Origin: SXXZ01 sp041177965
GTDB taxonomy: Bacteria > Verrucomicrobiota > Verrucomicrobiia > Limisphaerales > UBA9464
Assembly: GCA_041177965.1 (NCBI GenBank)
Contig: JBEGWF010000045.1
Span: 1-11,610 of the forward strand
Reading direction: 5' to 3'
Length of the DNA: 11,610 nt
A program made the translations under genes and the position numbers. Below are positions 1-7,114 of the stretch, one piece after another; the first letter of the stretch is position 1, and each line of letters opens with the position of its first letter. Under the pieces are notes generated by a model, which saw only the letters and a list, made by a program, of their open reading frames with translations, was not told where the DNA came from and did no database searches.

Positions 1-98
1 GGTTGCGCGGCGTCTCCCAGGGCGTCGACGAGTCCGGGCATCCCTTCCGGGCCCAATTCCTGGCCGGCGGTCACCGTGCGGGCGAGTTCGCTGAACAT
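1..98 (-). CDS. 5' end of a gene, possibly anthranilate phosphoribosyltransferase-like (TrpD family), truncated by window edge
   Basis: Only the first 32 codons lie inside the window; the gene continues past the left edge. The start ATG is at 98-96, and an in-frame TAG lies four codons upstream (110-108), so this is the first possible start, although an ATG at codon 20 could also serve. The peptide begins MFSELARTVTAGQELGPEGM and continues into a helical stretch ending VDALGDAAQ. A short helical start with an 'L-x-P/E ... aLl' pattern resembles the small N-terminal helical domain of TrpD proteins, including those I recall from Verrucomicrobiota. TrpD transfers phosphoribosyl to anthranilate in tryptophan synthesis. 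With so few residues the family call is weak; a real gene is more likely than the exact name. No Shine-Dalgarno sequence is visible. It follows the exporter permease in the same direction after 95 bp, so it may be separately transcribed. Confidence 0.45.
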   Translation of the reverse strand, partial: MFSELARTVTAGQELGPEGMPGLVDALGDAAQ

Positions 99-193
99 GG
101 GGACAGGCTAATCGGCCCCTCTCCGCCCGGCCAGCCTTCAGCCGATCCGAGCATCGATGATCACAGGGGGCGCAGGGTCCAACTCGACCCGGG
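99..193. other. intergenic gap between exporter operon and left-edge gene
   Basis: Ninety-five bases separate the permease stop from the start of the left-edge gene. A 10-bp palindrome (GACCCGGGTC, 186-195) overlaps the permease stop codon, and CATCGATG (153-160) is a further short palindrome. Neither has the long stem plus T-run of an intrinsic terminator. No promoter matching a sigma-70 consensus is evident. Confidence 0.4.
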
Positions 194-1501
194 TCATTCG
201 TGGCGGAGGGCCTCCACCGGGTCCATGCGGGCCGCCCTGAAGGCGGGATAGATCCCGAAAACCACGCCGACCAGCGCGGAGATCGTGAATGCCGCGACGG
301 GCGAACCCACCGTGACGATGGTCTTCATGCCCGCGGTGGCCGTCACGACGAAGGGGATGGCGATCCCCAGCAGCACGCCCAGCGCGCCGCCGGCGCCGCT
401 GAGGATGACCGCCTCGATCAGGAACTGCGCGACGATGTCGCCGCGTCTGGCGCCCAGGGCTCGTCGAATGCCGATCTCGCGGGTCCGTTCCGTCACGGTC
501 GCGAGCATGATGTTCATGATCCCGATGCCCCCGACGATGAGGGAGATGGCTGCGATGGATCCCAGGACGATGGTGAAGATCCGCTTGGTCTCCTCGGCCT
601 GCTTGAGTTGCTCGAGCGGCACCACGATGTCGTAGTCCTTCTTCTTGTGGTTCCGCTCCATGAGGTCCTTGATGGCGAGCGACACGGCCACCACCCGGTC
701 GGCTCGATCCACCTGCACGGTCACCTCGTGCAGGGCGACCCTCTCCTGCTCGATGCTGCCGCTGCGGCGTTTGAAGAGGGTCTCCCCGTAGCGCCGTTTG
801 GCCGTCGCCAGCGGGATGAACATGCGGTCCACGGCCGGCTGGGATGGACCGGCGGCCGCACCGGCGGTCTCGGGGCCCGCCGTCGCCAACGATTCCATCA
901 CGCCGATCACCCGGTAGTACTGCTCACCGACGCGCACGGTGCGTCCCAGAGGTTCCTCGACCGGGAACAGTTCTCGAACCATCCGCTCACCGAGCACGCA
1001 GACGTTCTCGGCGTGGGTCTGGTCGATCTCGGTGAAGAATCTCCCCCTGGCGACCCGATGGTTCCGCATGGTGGGGTACCATGGAACTGTGCCCACGACC
1101 TCGGCGTCCACCCGCCGGGTGATGTTCCAGAGGTATTCGCGCATCACCCGCGCGGGCACGATGGTGGTGACGCCGGGGATCGTCGCCTGGATGCGGGAGA
1201 GATCCTCGTACTTCAGGCCGTAATCGAGGACGAAGTTGTTCTGGTTGTTGGAGACCTTCTGGTCCTCCGGAGGCCGGATGCTCCGGAGGATGATGTTCTG
1301 CGATCCCAGTTGCCGGATCAGCTCCTGCGCCTGGTGGCTGGCCCCTTCGCCGATGGCCAGCATCGCGATCACCGAACAGACACCGAACACGATTCCCAGG
1401 ACGGTGAGCAGGGAACGCAGCCGGTGCAGCCAGAGGGAGCGAAGCCCCAGACGGATGGACTTCCGGAACTTGAACGCGTTGACGGGGCGGCGGTTCGTCA
1501 T
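194..1501 (-). CDS. ABC transporter permease, MacB/FtsX family
   Basis: This is the inner-membrane permease of a MacAB-type tripartite exporter, 435 residues. The start at 1501 gives MTNRRPVNAF, leaves 4 nt after the ATPase stop and has AGGAAG seven bases upstream; the open frame extends 28 codons further upstream, but that stretch overlaps the ATPase gene. Residues 24-55 form the first membrane helix preceded by basic residues, with the family-typical LLTVLGIVFG. Residues about 60-300 are the periplasmic MacB core. Residues 309-332, 358-388 and 400-420 are the three C-terminal FtsX membrane helices, with the conserved cytoplasmic loop TERTREIGIRRALGARR at 337-353 and the family ending AARMDPVEALRHE. 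Four membrane segments with one large periplasmic domain match mechanotransmission-type (type VII) ABC exporters such as MacB and LolCE. Here the permease and ATPase are separate polypeptides, unlike fused E. coli MacB. The substrate is unknown; family members handle macrolides, peptides, lipoproteins or siderophores. Confidence 0.93.
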   Translation of the reverse strand: MTNRRPVNAFKFRKSIRLGLRSLWLHRLRSLLTVLGIVFGVCSVIAMLAIGEGASHQAQELIRQLGSQNIILRSIRPPEDQKVSNNQNNFVLDYGLKYEDLSRIQATIPGVTTIVPARVMREYLWNITRRVDAEVVGTVPWYPTMRNHRVARGRFFTEIDQTHAENVCVLGERMVRELFPVEEPLGRTVRVGEQYYRVIGVMESLATAGPETAGAAAGPSQPAVDRMFIPLATAKRRYGETLFKRRSGSIEQERVALHEVTVQVDRADRVVAVSLAIKDLMERNHKKKDYDIVVPLEQLKQAEETKRIFTIVLGSIAAISLIVGGIGIMNIMLATVTERTREIGIRRALGARRGDIVAQFLIEAVILSGAGGALGVLLGIAIPFVVTATAGMKTIVTVGSPVAAFTISALVGVVFGIYPAFRAARMDPVEALRHE

Positions 1502-1505
1502 GGCG

Positions 1506-2189
1506 TCACTTCCTCGTGTCGCTCTCCAGGACCCCGTCGCGCAGGCGGACGATGCGTTGGGCACGTTCTCCGGTCCCGGGATCATGGGTCACCATGACCA
1601 GGGTCATTCCGCCGGCGTTGAGTTCATCGAACAATCCCAGGATCTCCCTGCCCGAGCCGCTGTCGAGGTTGCCCGTGGCCTCGTCGGCCAGGAGCAGGAT
1701 CGGGTCGCTGGCGAGGGCGCGTGCGATGGCGACCCGTTGCTGCTGGCCCCCGGACAGCTCGAAGGGGCGGTGGTCCAGGCGTTGGCCGAGGCCGACCCGC
1801 TTCGCCAGCCGGATCGCGGTCTCCCGCGCCTCCTGCTCGGGACGCCCCTGGTAGAAGAGCGGGACCTCGATGTTCTCGAGCACGTTGAGCTGCTGGATCA
1901 GATTGTAGCTCTGGAATATGAACCCGAGCCGGCGACCGCGGATCGACGAGAGATCGTCGTCGTCGAGGCCCGAGACATCGTCACCCCCGAGGAGGTATCG
2001 GCCGGAACTCGGTCGATCGAGGCAGCCCAGCAGGTTGAGCAGGGTGGATTTCCCGCAGCCGGAAGGCCCCATGATGGCGACGTATTCGCCGGCGTGGATG
2101 GAGAGGGTGAGTCCCCGCAGGGCGTGCACCAGTTCGCCGCCCATCCGGTAGGTGCGGCGCACGTCCTCGAGATGCACGATCGGGGTCAT
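1506..2189 (-). CDS. ABC transporter ATP-binding protein, MacB/LolD type
   Basis: This cytoplasmic ATPase of 227 residues powers the adjoining permease. All nucleotide-binding motifs are intact: Walker A GPSGCGKST (41-49), Q-loop FQSYNL (Q93), signature LSGGQQQR (145-152), Walker B ILLLADE (164-170) followed by ATGNLDS, and switch histidine in VMVTHD (H202). The stretch ADEATGNLD and the short, single-domain length are typical of the LolD/MacB/FtsE group. The ATG at 2189 overlaps the adaptor stop codon by four bases (ATGA), a standard sign of translational coupling. The open frame extends far upstream of this ATG, but that portion runs through the adaptor gene in another frame and is not part of this protein. 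The gene is followed after 4 nt by the permease. The family is certain; the exported compound is not determinable. Confidence 0.96.
   Translation of the reverse strand: MTPIVHLEDVRRTYRMGGELVHALRGLTLSIHAGEYVAIMGPSGCGKSTLLNLLGCLDRPSSGRYLLGGDDVSGLDDDDLSSIRGRRLGFIFQSYNLIQQLNVLENIEVPLFYQGRPEQEARETAIRLAKRVGLGQRLDHRPFELSGGQQQRVAIARALASDPILLLADEATGNLDSGSGREILGLFDELNAGGMTLVMVTHDPGTGERAQRIVRLRDGVLESDTRK
1509..1514 (-). promoter_or_regulatory. ribosome binding site (AGGAAG) of the permease gene
   Basis: On the minus strand AGGAAG lies seven bases before the ATG at 1501 and overlaps the end of the ATPase gene. It is the only clear Shine-Dalgarno match I found ahead of any gene here, and it decides the permease start in favour of MTNRR over the longer open frame. 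Confidence 0.65.
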
Positions 2190-3874
2190 GGGCCGGTCGC
2201 GCTTTGGGCGGCCTGGGCGGGAGCCGCGGGTGGCCTCGCCCGGGGAGCGGGCTCCCCTTCCGCATCCGTGGTCTTTTCGGCGGGTGCCCGGAGCAGCACG
2301 GAATCCCCCGCGGCGAGTCCCTTCTTTATCTCGATGAACTCGTCGGTGAACTCGCCCGTCTCGACCACGGTCGGCTTGGATTCCCCGGGGCGGAACACCA
2401 CCGTCTTGCCATCTCGGGTCGTGACCGCCTGGATCGGCAGGTGGACCACGTCCTCGAGGCGCTTCACCTGGATTTCGATCATGGCGCTCATTCCGGGCCT
2501 GACCCAATCGCGGATCCCTTCGATGGCGATGGTGGTCTTGTAGAGCTTCATGTCGGGATTCATCCACCGGTTCTCGGAATCCGGCAGCACGCCGACCCGG
2601 ATCACCTCGCCGGCCAGGGGTTCGTCGGGAAACGCATCGACCTTGATCCTGGCCTTGAGTCCACGCCTCACCTTCTTGATGTGCGATTCGTGCACACCCA
2701 CGGTGACCCCCATCCGCGTAGGATCGGGGATGGTGATGATCGGTTGCCGCTCGAAGACCTGCGTGCCCACCGCGATGCGCTCCTGGTTGCCCCAGAACAT
2801 GCGCTGGTTGCCGCCGTACACCACCAACCCGGGCTTCTGTGCCTTGATGACGCACTTACCGATCTGCTCGTTGATCTCGTCGAGGTTGCGCTTCTCGCGA
2901 TCGAAACGGCCCTCGGCGCCCTGCAGCTTCGCCTTGGCCTGGGCCAGCTTCGAGACGGCCTCCTTGCGGGAGCGGATGAGTCCCTGGAGCGCCTCGTCGT
3001 ACTTGGAGAGGGCCTCCTCCGCGAGTTTCGGGAACTCGTAGCGGATGAACAGGTCCCGAGCCGTGGTCGCGGCCTCCACCTTGAGGCGTCCCTGGTCGCA
3101 GGCGATCTGGTCGTTCTCGAGCTCGCTCTTGGTGACGAATCCCTTGTCGAAGAGACGTTGGGTTCCGACCAGGCGGGTCTTCGCCTGGGCCGAGGTCGTC
3201 CGAGCCACCATGAGCTCGTCCTCCCGCTTCCGGAGTTCCTGTTTGGCGACGCCGTCCTCCAGCAACTCGGCCTTGGCGTAGCGGGTGAAGTCCACGCGCG
3301 TGGCCGTTTGGGGTCGCGCCTGGGCGTTGGTCTCCCCCGGTTCCTCGCGCAGGCCCAGGCCGTCGATGACCTCCGCCGAGATCTTGCTGCCGAGGTACTT
3401 CTCGAACTCCATCAGGGCGAACCGCGCCTTCTGCTCCGCGGACTTGATGTCGGTCTTGTTCTGGTTGAGCTGGATCTCGTAGCTCTGCTGGGCCTCGGTC
3501 AGCGCGGAGGCGGTGCTCTGGAAGGTGATGTCCTGCCCGATGAGGTTCTGCTTGAGCTTGGAGGAATCGAGCTCGACCAGGACCTTGTTCGTCTTCACGT
3601 CGTCGTCGGTGACCAGGTAACCCTCCTCGACGATCCTGAGGATCTTCACCGGCTCCCCCCGGACCTCGGAGACGATGACATGCGATTCGAGCGCCTCGAT
3701 GCCGCCGCCGACCAGCACCTGTATGTCGAGTGGTCCCCGCCTGGCGTTGACCACCAGGTTCTCGTCGGTCGCCTTGGCCGGTCTGAAGGCGAACCAGGAG
3801 GCGGATGCGATCAGGAGGATCGCCAGCACCAGTTGCCATGGCGGTCGGGACCGGAGAAACGGGAGCGGGTTCAT
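2186..3874 (-). CDS. periplasmic adaptor (membrane fusion) protein, HlyD/MacA-like, unusually long
   Basis: This protein of 562 residues would bridge the inner-membrane ABC permease and the outer-membrane factor. Residues 14-30 form a single uncleaved membrane anchor after a short N-terminus with Arg8 and Arg10. The biotinyl-lipoyl half-motifs lie near 69-104 (EGYLVTDDDV then VLVELDSS) and 340-375. Between them is a helical, Lys/Glu/Gln-rich hairpin from about 108 to 340, predicted coiled coil, interrupted by a Pro/Gly-rich turn near 172-193. Beta-barrel and membrane-proximal domains follow from about 385 to 530, with the signature-like VRPGMSAMIEIQV (458-470) and LPIQAV (479-484). The last 30 residues are an Ala/Pro-rich tail. 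MacA and AcrA are roughly 370-400 residues, so this one is much longer, mainly in the hairpin and tail. It starts 4 nt after the outer-membrane factor stop and overlaps the ATPase start by 4 nt. Confidence 0.9.
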   Translation of the reverse strand: MNPLPFLRSRPPWQLVLAILLIASASWFAFRPAKATDENLVVNARRGPLDIQVLVGGGIEALESHVIVSEVRGEPVKILRIVEEGYLVTDDDVKTNKVLVELDSSKLKQNLIGQDITFQSTASALTEAQQSYEIQLNQNKTDIKSAEQKARFALMEFEKYLGSKISAEVIDGLGLREEPGETNAQARPQTATRVDFTRYAKAELLEDGVAKQELRKREDELMVARTTSAQAKTRLVGTQRLFDKGFVTKSELENDQIACDQGRLKVEAATTARDLFIRYEFPKLAEEALSKYDEALQGLIRSRKEAVSKLAQAKAKLQGAEGRFDREKRNLDEINEQIGKCVIKAQKPGLVVYGGNQRMFWGNQERIAVGTQVFERQPIITIPDPTRMGVTVGVHESHIKKVRRGLKARIKVDAFPDEPLAGEVIRVGVLPDSENRWMNPDMKLYKTTIAIEGIRDWVRPGMSAMIEIQVKRLEDVVHLPIQAVTTRDGKTVVFRPGESKPTVVETGEFTDEFIEIKKGLAAGDSVLLRAPAEKTTDAEGEPAPRARPPAAPAQAAQSATGP

Positions 3875-3878
3875 GTCA

Positions 3879-5627
3879 TCAGGGCTGGGAGGCGTTTTGG
3901 ACGGGAGGAACCCCGGGCGACTTCGGATTCGTCGGCACGGGCGCCTCGTACCAAGATCCGTCCTCGCGGACGAACAGGAGGCCCATGTCCCGCCAGTAGC
4001 GCAGGCGTGCCAGCGTGTGGTTGACCAGCGCCGCGGTCCGACCGTTGCGGGCCGAATTGAGGTCGGCCTGCGCGTCGAGGAGATCGCGGGTCTGGCCGCG
4101 GCCGAGTTGCATCCGGAGCTCCTGTTCCTCGACGCGTCGGGCCGCCAACTTCACGCCGATCTCGGCGTTCTCGAAATTGCGACGGGCCTGTTCGAGGGCA
4201 CGCCAATCGCTGGCGACGGAGAGGCGCACGGTGTCGAGCTCGAGGGCGAACTGACGTCGTGCCCGCTCGACGGCGATGAGGGTGCCGCGGAAGGTGTTCC
4301 GTTGGGCCTTGCGGTCCAGCCCGAGATCGACGTTGAGTCCCGCCGACCAGCTGTTGAGCTTGGGGTCGGGCCATTTGAAGCCCGTGGTGCTGCTGCTCTG
4401 GATGTCTCCGCGGACCATGGCGTCGATCTGGGGCAGCAGGTTGTTCTTGGCGATGGGAACCTTGCGCACGGCGTCCTCGACCCGTTCCCGCGATGTCTGC
4501 AGGTCCAGGCGGGTGGCCGCGGCGACGGGCACGGCCTGGTCGGGCCCGACGCCCGGGTCCGTGATCTCGAGACGGGCGAGTTCGCCGTCATCGAGCACCA
4601 GTCGGGTGTCGAGGGGCACTCCGAGGGTGATCTTGAACCGGTCCAATGCTTCCCGGTAGCCCCGGACCGCCTCCAGCCAGCGGGTCTCCGAGTTCAACTC
4701 GGCCTGACGGAATTGGTCGAGCGAGGCCATCGGACGCTGTCCTTCGTCCGCGAAGGCCCGTTCGCGCGCCACGTTCTGGCGGGATCGGGCGAGGTCCAGG
4801 AAGGCGTTGCGGGCCGTATCGCGGGCCTGGAGCGTCTGGAAATATTCGCCCGTGATGGTGACGGTGAAGCCCTGGCGGTATTGGGCGAACTCCCGCATCG
4901 CATAGAGGAGGTCGCGTTCGGACTGGCGGAGCGATTCGAGGTTCGCCTTGAAGCCGGCCCCGCGCAGGAGGGGTTGCGACAGGCTCGCTCCGAGGCGCGA
5001 GCCGTTGTTGGGGGTTCCGCTGCCGGTGAGGACCCGGAGGAAATCGGTCGTGAAGTCCGTCGAAAGGCGCGCTCCGGTCGCGAGCATCCAATTGAATCCG
5101 AAGCGCGCGCCGCCGGTGGTCAACCTGTTCCCGTTCCTCAGCGCGGTGACCTGCTGCCCGGTCACCGGGTCGGTGCCCTGCACCTGAACCGGCGCCGACG
5201 ATTGGATGGCCCCGTTGCCCGTGAGTCCGAAGATCGGCGTCAGTTGCCAGCGGGAAAGGGACAGGCTCAGCGCCTCGAGGAACAGCAGTTCCCGCCGATT
5301 CTGGAATTCGCGGCTCTGGCGGACCGCGAGGTCGAGGGCGCCGGCGAGATCGAGCACCCGGGACTCCGATTCCGCCGAGCCCTCGTTTCCGAGGAATTCA
5401 GGGGGTTCCGGGGCCGCCGGCAACCGGTCCAGTTGCAGGGGGTCGCGAGCCTCCACCGGGGCATTGGTGCCCATGTTCGGCACGGCCGCTTGTTTCTCCT
5501 GGAGCAGGCGCGAGGCCTCCTTGTCCGCGGACTTCCGCCAGTACTTGGAGGAACATCCGGCGACCGCGGAGGCCAGGATCAGGCTGGCCCAGGCGGTCGA
5601 GCAACGGTGGAGGCGGGAACGTTTCAC
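3879..5627 (-). CDS. TolC-family outer-membrane efflux lipoprotein
   Basis: This is the outer-membrane channel of the exporter, 582 residues. The predicted start is GTG (5627-5625), giving MKRSRLHRCS, a basic n-region, a hydrophobic core at 12-22 and a lipobox with A-V-A-G-C, placing the acylated cysteine at residue 25. Residues 26-90 are a polar linker. From about 91 the OEP (TolC) architecture appears: helix starts at LDLAGALDLAVRQSREFQNR, strand-rich stretches follow near 130-220, then long amphipathic helices at 225-335. The second repeat starts near 365 and has its own long helices around 440-545, including ARRVEEQELRMQLGRGQTRD. Two-fold repetition and a lipid anchor are usual in TolC/OprM relatives; 582 residues exceeds the usual 420-500, mostly because of the N-terminal linker and the segment at 130-200. 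It is the first gene of the operon. No Shine-Dalgarno sequence precedes the GTG, so the start is likely but not certain. Confidence 0.9.
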   Translation of the reverse strand: MKRSRLHRCSTAWASLILASAVAGCSSKYWRKSADKEASRLLQEKQAAVPNMGTNAPVEARDPLQLDRLPAAPEPPEFLGNEGSAESESRVLDLAGALDLAVRQSREFQNRRELLFLEALSLSLSRWQLTPIFGLTGNGAIQSSAPVQVQGTDPVTGQQVTALRNGNRLTTGGARFGFNWMLATGARLSTDFTTDFLRVLTGSGTPNNGSRLGASLSQPLLRGAGFKANLESLRQSERDLLYAMREFAQYRQGFTVTITGEYFQTLQARDTARNAFLDLARSRQNVARERAFADEGQRPMASLDQFRQAELNSETRWLEAVRGYREALDRFKITLGVPLDTRLVLDDGELARLEITDPGVGPDQAVPVAAATRLDLQTSRERVEDAVRKVPIAKNNLLPQIDAMVRGDIQSSSTTGFKWPDPKLNSWSAGLNVDLGLDRKAQRNTFRGTLIAVERARRQFALELDTVRLSVASDWRALEQARRNFENAEIGVKLAARRVEEQELRMQLGRGQTRDLLDAQADLNSARNGRTAALVNHTLARLRYWRDMGLLFVREDGSWYEAPVPTNPKSPGVPPVQNASQP

Positions 5628-5892
5628 AGGGGCGGGGACCGGCAGTGGACCCGACCCGGGGTGTTTTGTTCAAACGTGAACCTCGAAAAAGGGGCACCCG
5701 TCGACCCAACTTCCGGTCTTCGTCGAGCCGGTGGGACGGTGCAGGTTCGATCGAAGCCCGATGTCCAAGGACTGAGGGCCCGGTCCGAGGTGGTCGAAAA
5801 AGCCCGTTGACCGTGGGCAAAACTCACGCATCATCAAATCCTGATTCGTTAATACGTTCCATTCCGACAGCAACCCATCGTCTTCAACGTTC
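5628..5892. other. divergent intergenic region between exporter operon and metK
   Basis: These 265 bp must hold promoters for both divergent units. Visible elements are a 10-bp palindrome TTCGATCGAA (5746-5755), an imperfect hairpin GGACT/GGTCC around 5769-5786, a 6-bp inverted repeat CGTGGG-caaaa-CTCACG (5812-5828, one G-T pair) and a possible metK promoter (5807-5834). I looked for SAM-I, SAM-II and SAH riboswitch signatures on the metK strand and saw none. The leftward promoter of the exporter operon could not be recognised. Confidence 0.45.
5807..5834 (+). promoter_or_regulatory. possible sigma-70-like promoter of metK-ahcY
   Basis: TTGACC (5807-5812, 5 of 6 to TTGACA) is followed after 16 bp by CATCAT (5829-5834, 4 of 6 to TATAAT). 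The spacing is acceptable, and transcription would begin near 5841, leaving a leader of about 50 nt before the metK ATG. The -10 match is only modest, so chance is a real alternative. Confidence 0.3.
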
Positions 5893-7074
5893 ATGAGCAA
5901 TCGCTTCATCTTCTCGTCCGAGTCCGTCGGCGAGGGCCATCCCGACAAGGTCGCCGACACGATCTCCGACGCCGTCCTGGACGCCTGCCTCGCGCAGGAC
6001 AAGTTCAGCCGCGTCGCCTGCGAGACCTACGTGAAGTCCAACATCGCCGTGGTCGGCGGTGAGATCACCACCAAGGCCAAGCTCGACTTCGTGAAGCTCG
6101 CCCGCGAGGCCATCCGCGAGATCGGCTACGTGAACGACGACGACGTGTTCCACGCCGACAAGGTGATGGTGAACGTGTACGTGACCCAGCAGTCGCCCGA
6201 CATCGCCCAGGGCGTCGACGCCAAGGCCGCCAAGGGCAAGAAGAAGGCCGAGCAGGGCGCCGGCGACCAGGGCCTGATGTTCGGCTACGCGAGCAATGAG
6301 ACGCCCGAGCTCATGCCCGCGCCGATCATGTTCGCCCACCGTCTGGGACGGAAGCTGACCCAGATCCGCAAGGCCGGTAAGGCCGCCCCGTGGCTCCGCC
6401 CCGACGCGAAGTCGCAGGTCTCGGTGGTGTATGAGAACAACCGCCCGGTGGCCATCTCCAACGTGGTGATCTCCACCCAGCACGCCGCCGATGTGGATCA
6501 CGCCACCATCGAGGAATTCTGCATCGAGGAGGTCATCAAGAAGGTCCTGCCCAAGAACCTGCTGACCAAGGACACGCTGTTCCTCATCAATCCCACCGGC
6601 CGCTTCGTGGTGGGCGGGCCCCAGGGCGACACCGGTCTGACCGGCCGCAAGATCATCGTCGACAGCTACGGTGGGTTCGGCCGCCACGGCGGCGGCGCCT
6701 TCTCGGGCAAGGATCCCTCCAAGGTCGACCGTTCGGCCGCCTACATGGGCCGCTACGTCGCCAAGAACATCGTCGCGGCCGGCCTGGCCGATCGCGCCGA
6801 GATCCAGTTCGCCTACGCCATCGGCTATCCCGACCCCGTCAGCGTGTACGTCAACACCTTCGGCACCGCCAAGGAAGGCCTCACCGACGGAGCCATCACG
6901 GCCGCGGTCGAGGAGGTGTTCAGCTTCAAGCCGGCCGACATCGTCAGCCAGCTCAAGCTGCTGCGCCCGATCTACTCCAAGACCACCAACTACGGTCACT
7001 TCGGCAAGGACGACAAGGACCTCACCTGGGAGGCCGTCGACAAGGTCAAGGCGCTGCAGAAGGCCGTGAAGTAA
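5893..7074 (+). CDS. metK: S-adenosylmethionine synthetase (methionine adenosyltransferase)
   Basis: MetK makes S-adenosylmethionine from methionine and ATP with release of phosphate and pyrophosphate, in the cytoplasm. The 393-residue product is full length for bacterial MetK (about 380-400). The N-terminal motif ESVGEGHPDK (10-19) carries the catalytic His16. GAGDQG (122-127) is the hallmark ATP/methionine-binding loop, and GRHGGGAFSGKDPSKVDRSA (263-282) is the glycine-rich phosphate loop. NPTGRFVVGGPQGDTGLTGR (233-252) is also intact. A Lys/Ala-rich segment (KAAKGKKKAEQ, 111-121) sits just before GAGDQG and makes that flexible loop several residues longer than in E. coli; I recall similar versions in Verrucomicrobiota. 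The ATG has no Shine-Dalgarno sequence. Codons are overwhelmingly C- or G-ending (nearly every Lys is AAG), suggesting high expression. It is followed after 40 bp by ahcY in the same direction, almost certainly one transcript. Confidence 0.98.
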   Translation: MSNRFIFSSESVGEGHPDKVADTISDAVLDACLAQDKFSRVACETYVKSNIAVVGGEITTKAKLDFVKLAREAIREIGYVNDDDVFHADKVMVNVYVTQQSPDIAQGVDAKAAKGKKKAEQGAGDQGLMFGYASNETPELMPAPIMFAHRLGRKLTQIRKAGKAAPWLRPDAKSQVSVVYENNRPVAISNVVISTQHAADVDHATIEEFCIEEVIKKVLPKNLLTKDTLFLINPTGRFVVGGPQGDTGLTGRKIIVDSYGGFGRHGGGAFSGKDPSKVDRSAAYMGRYVAKNIVAAGLADRAEIQFAYAIGYPDPVSVYVNTFGTAKEGLTDGAITAAVEEVFSFKPADIVSQLKLLRPIYSKTTNYGHFGKDDKDLTWEAVDKVKALQKAVK

Positions 7075-7114
7075 TCCCCCCTCCGTCCCAGACATCCCTC
7101 CAAGAATCCATTCC

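Noticed and set aside
1502..1585. 28-codon upstream extension of the permease frame
   Set aside because: It would overlap the ATPase coding region and has no ribosome site, whereas ATG 1501 has AGGAAG at seven bases and begins a family-typical N-terminus.
200..5810. Long plus-strand open frames (435-711 codons) across the exporter operon
   Set aside because: They lie opposite genes with clear conserved motifs, are rich in Arg/Gly/Pro/His/Asp of the kind produced by GC-rich antisense frames, and contain no recognisable domains.
5628..5892. SAM-I, SAM-II or SAH riboswitch upstream of metK
   Set aside because: I looked for the conserved core sequences by eye and found none; if the putative promoter is right, the leader is only about 50 nt, too short for SAM-I.
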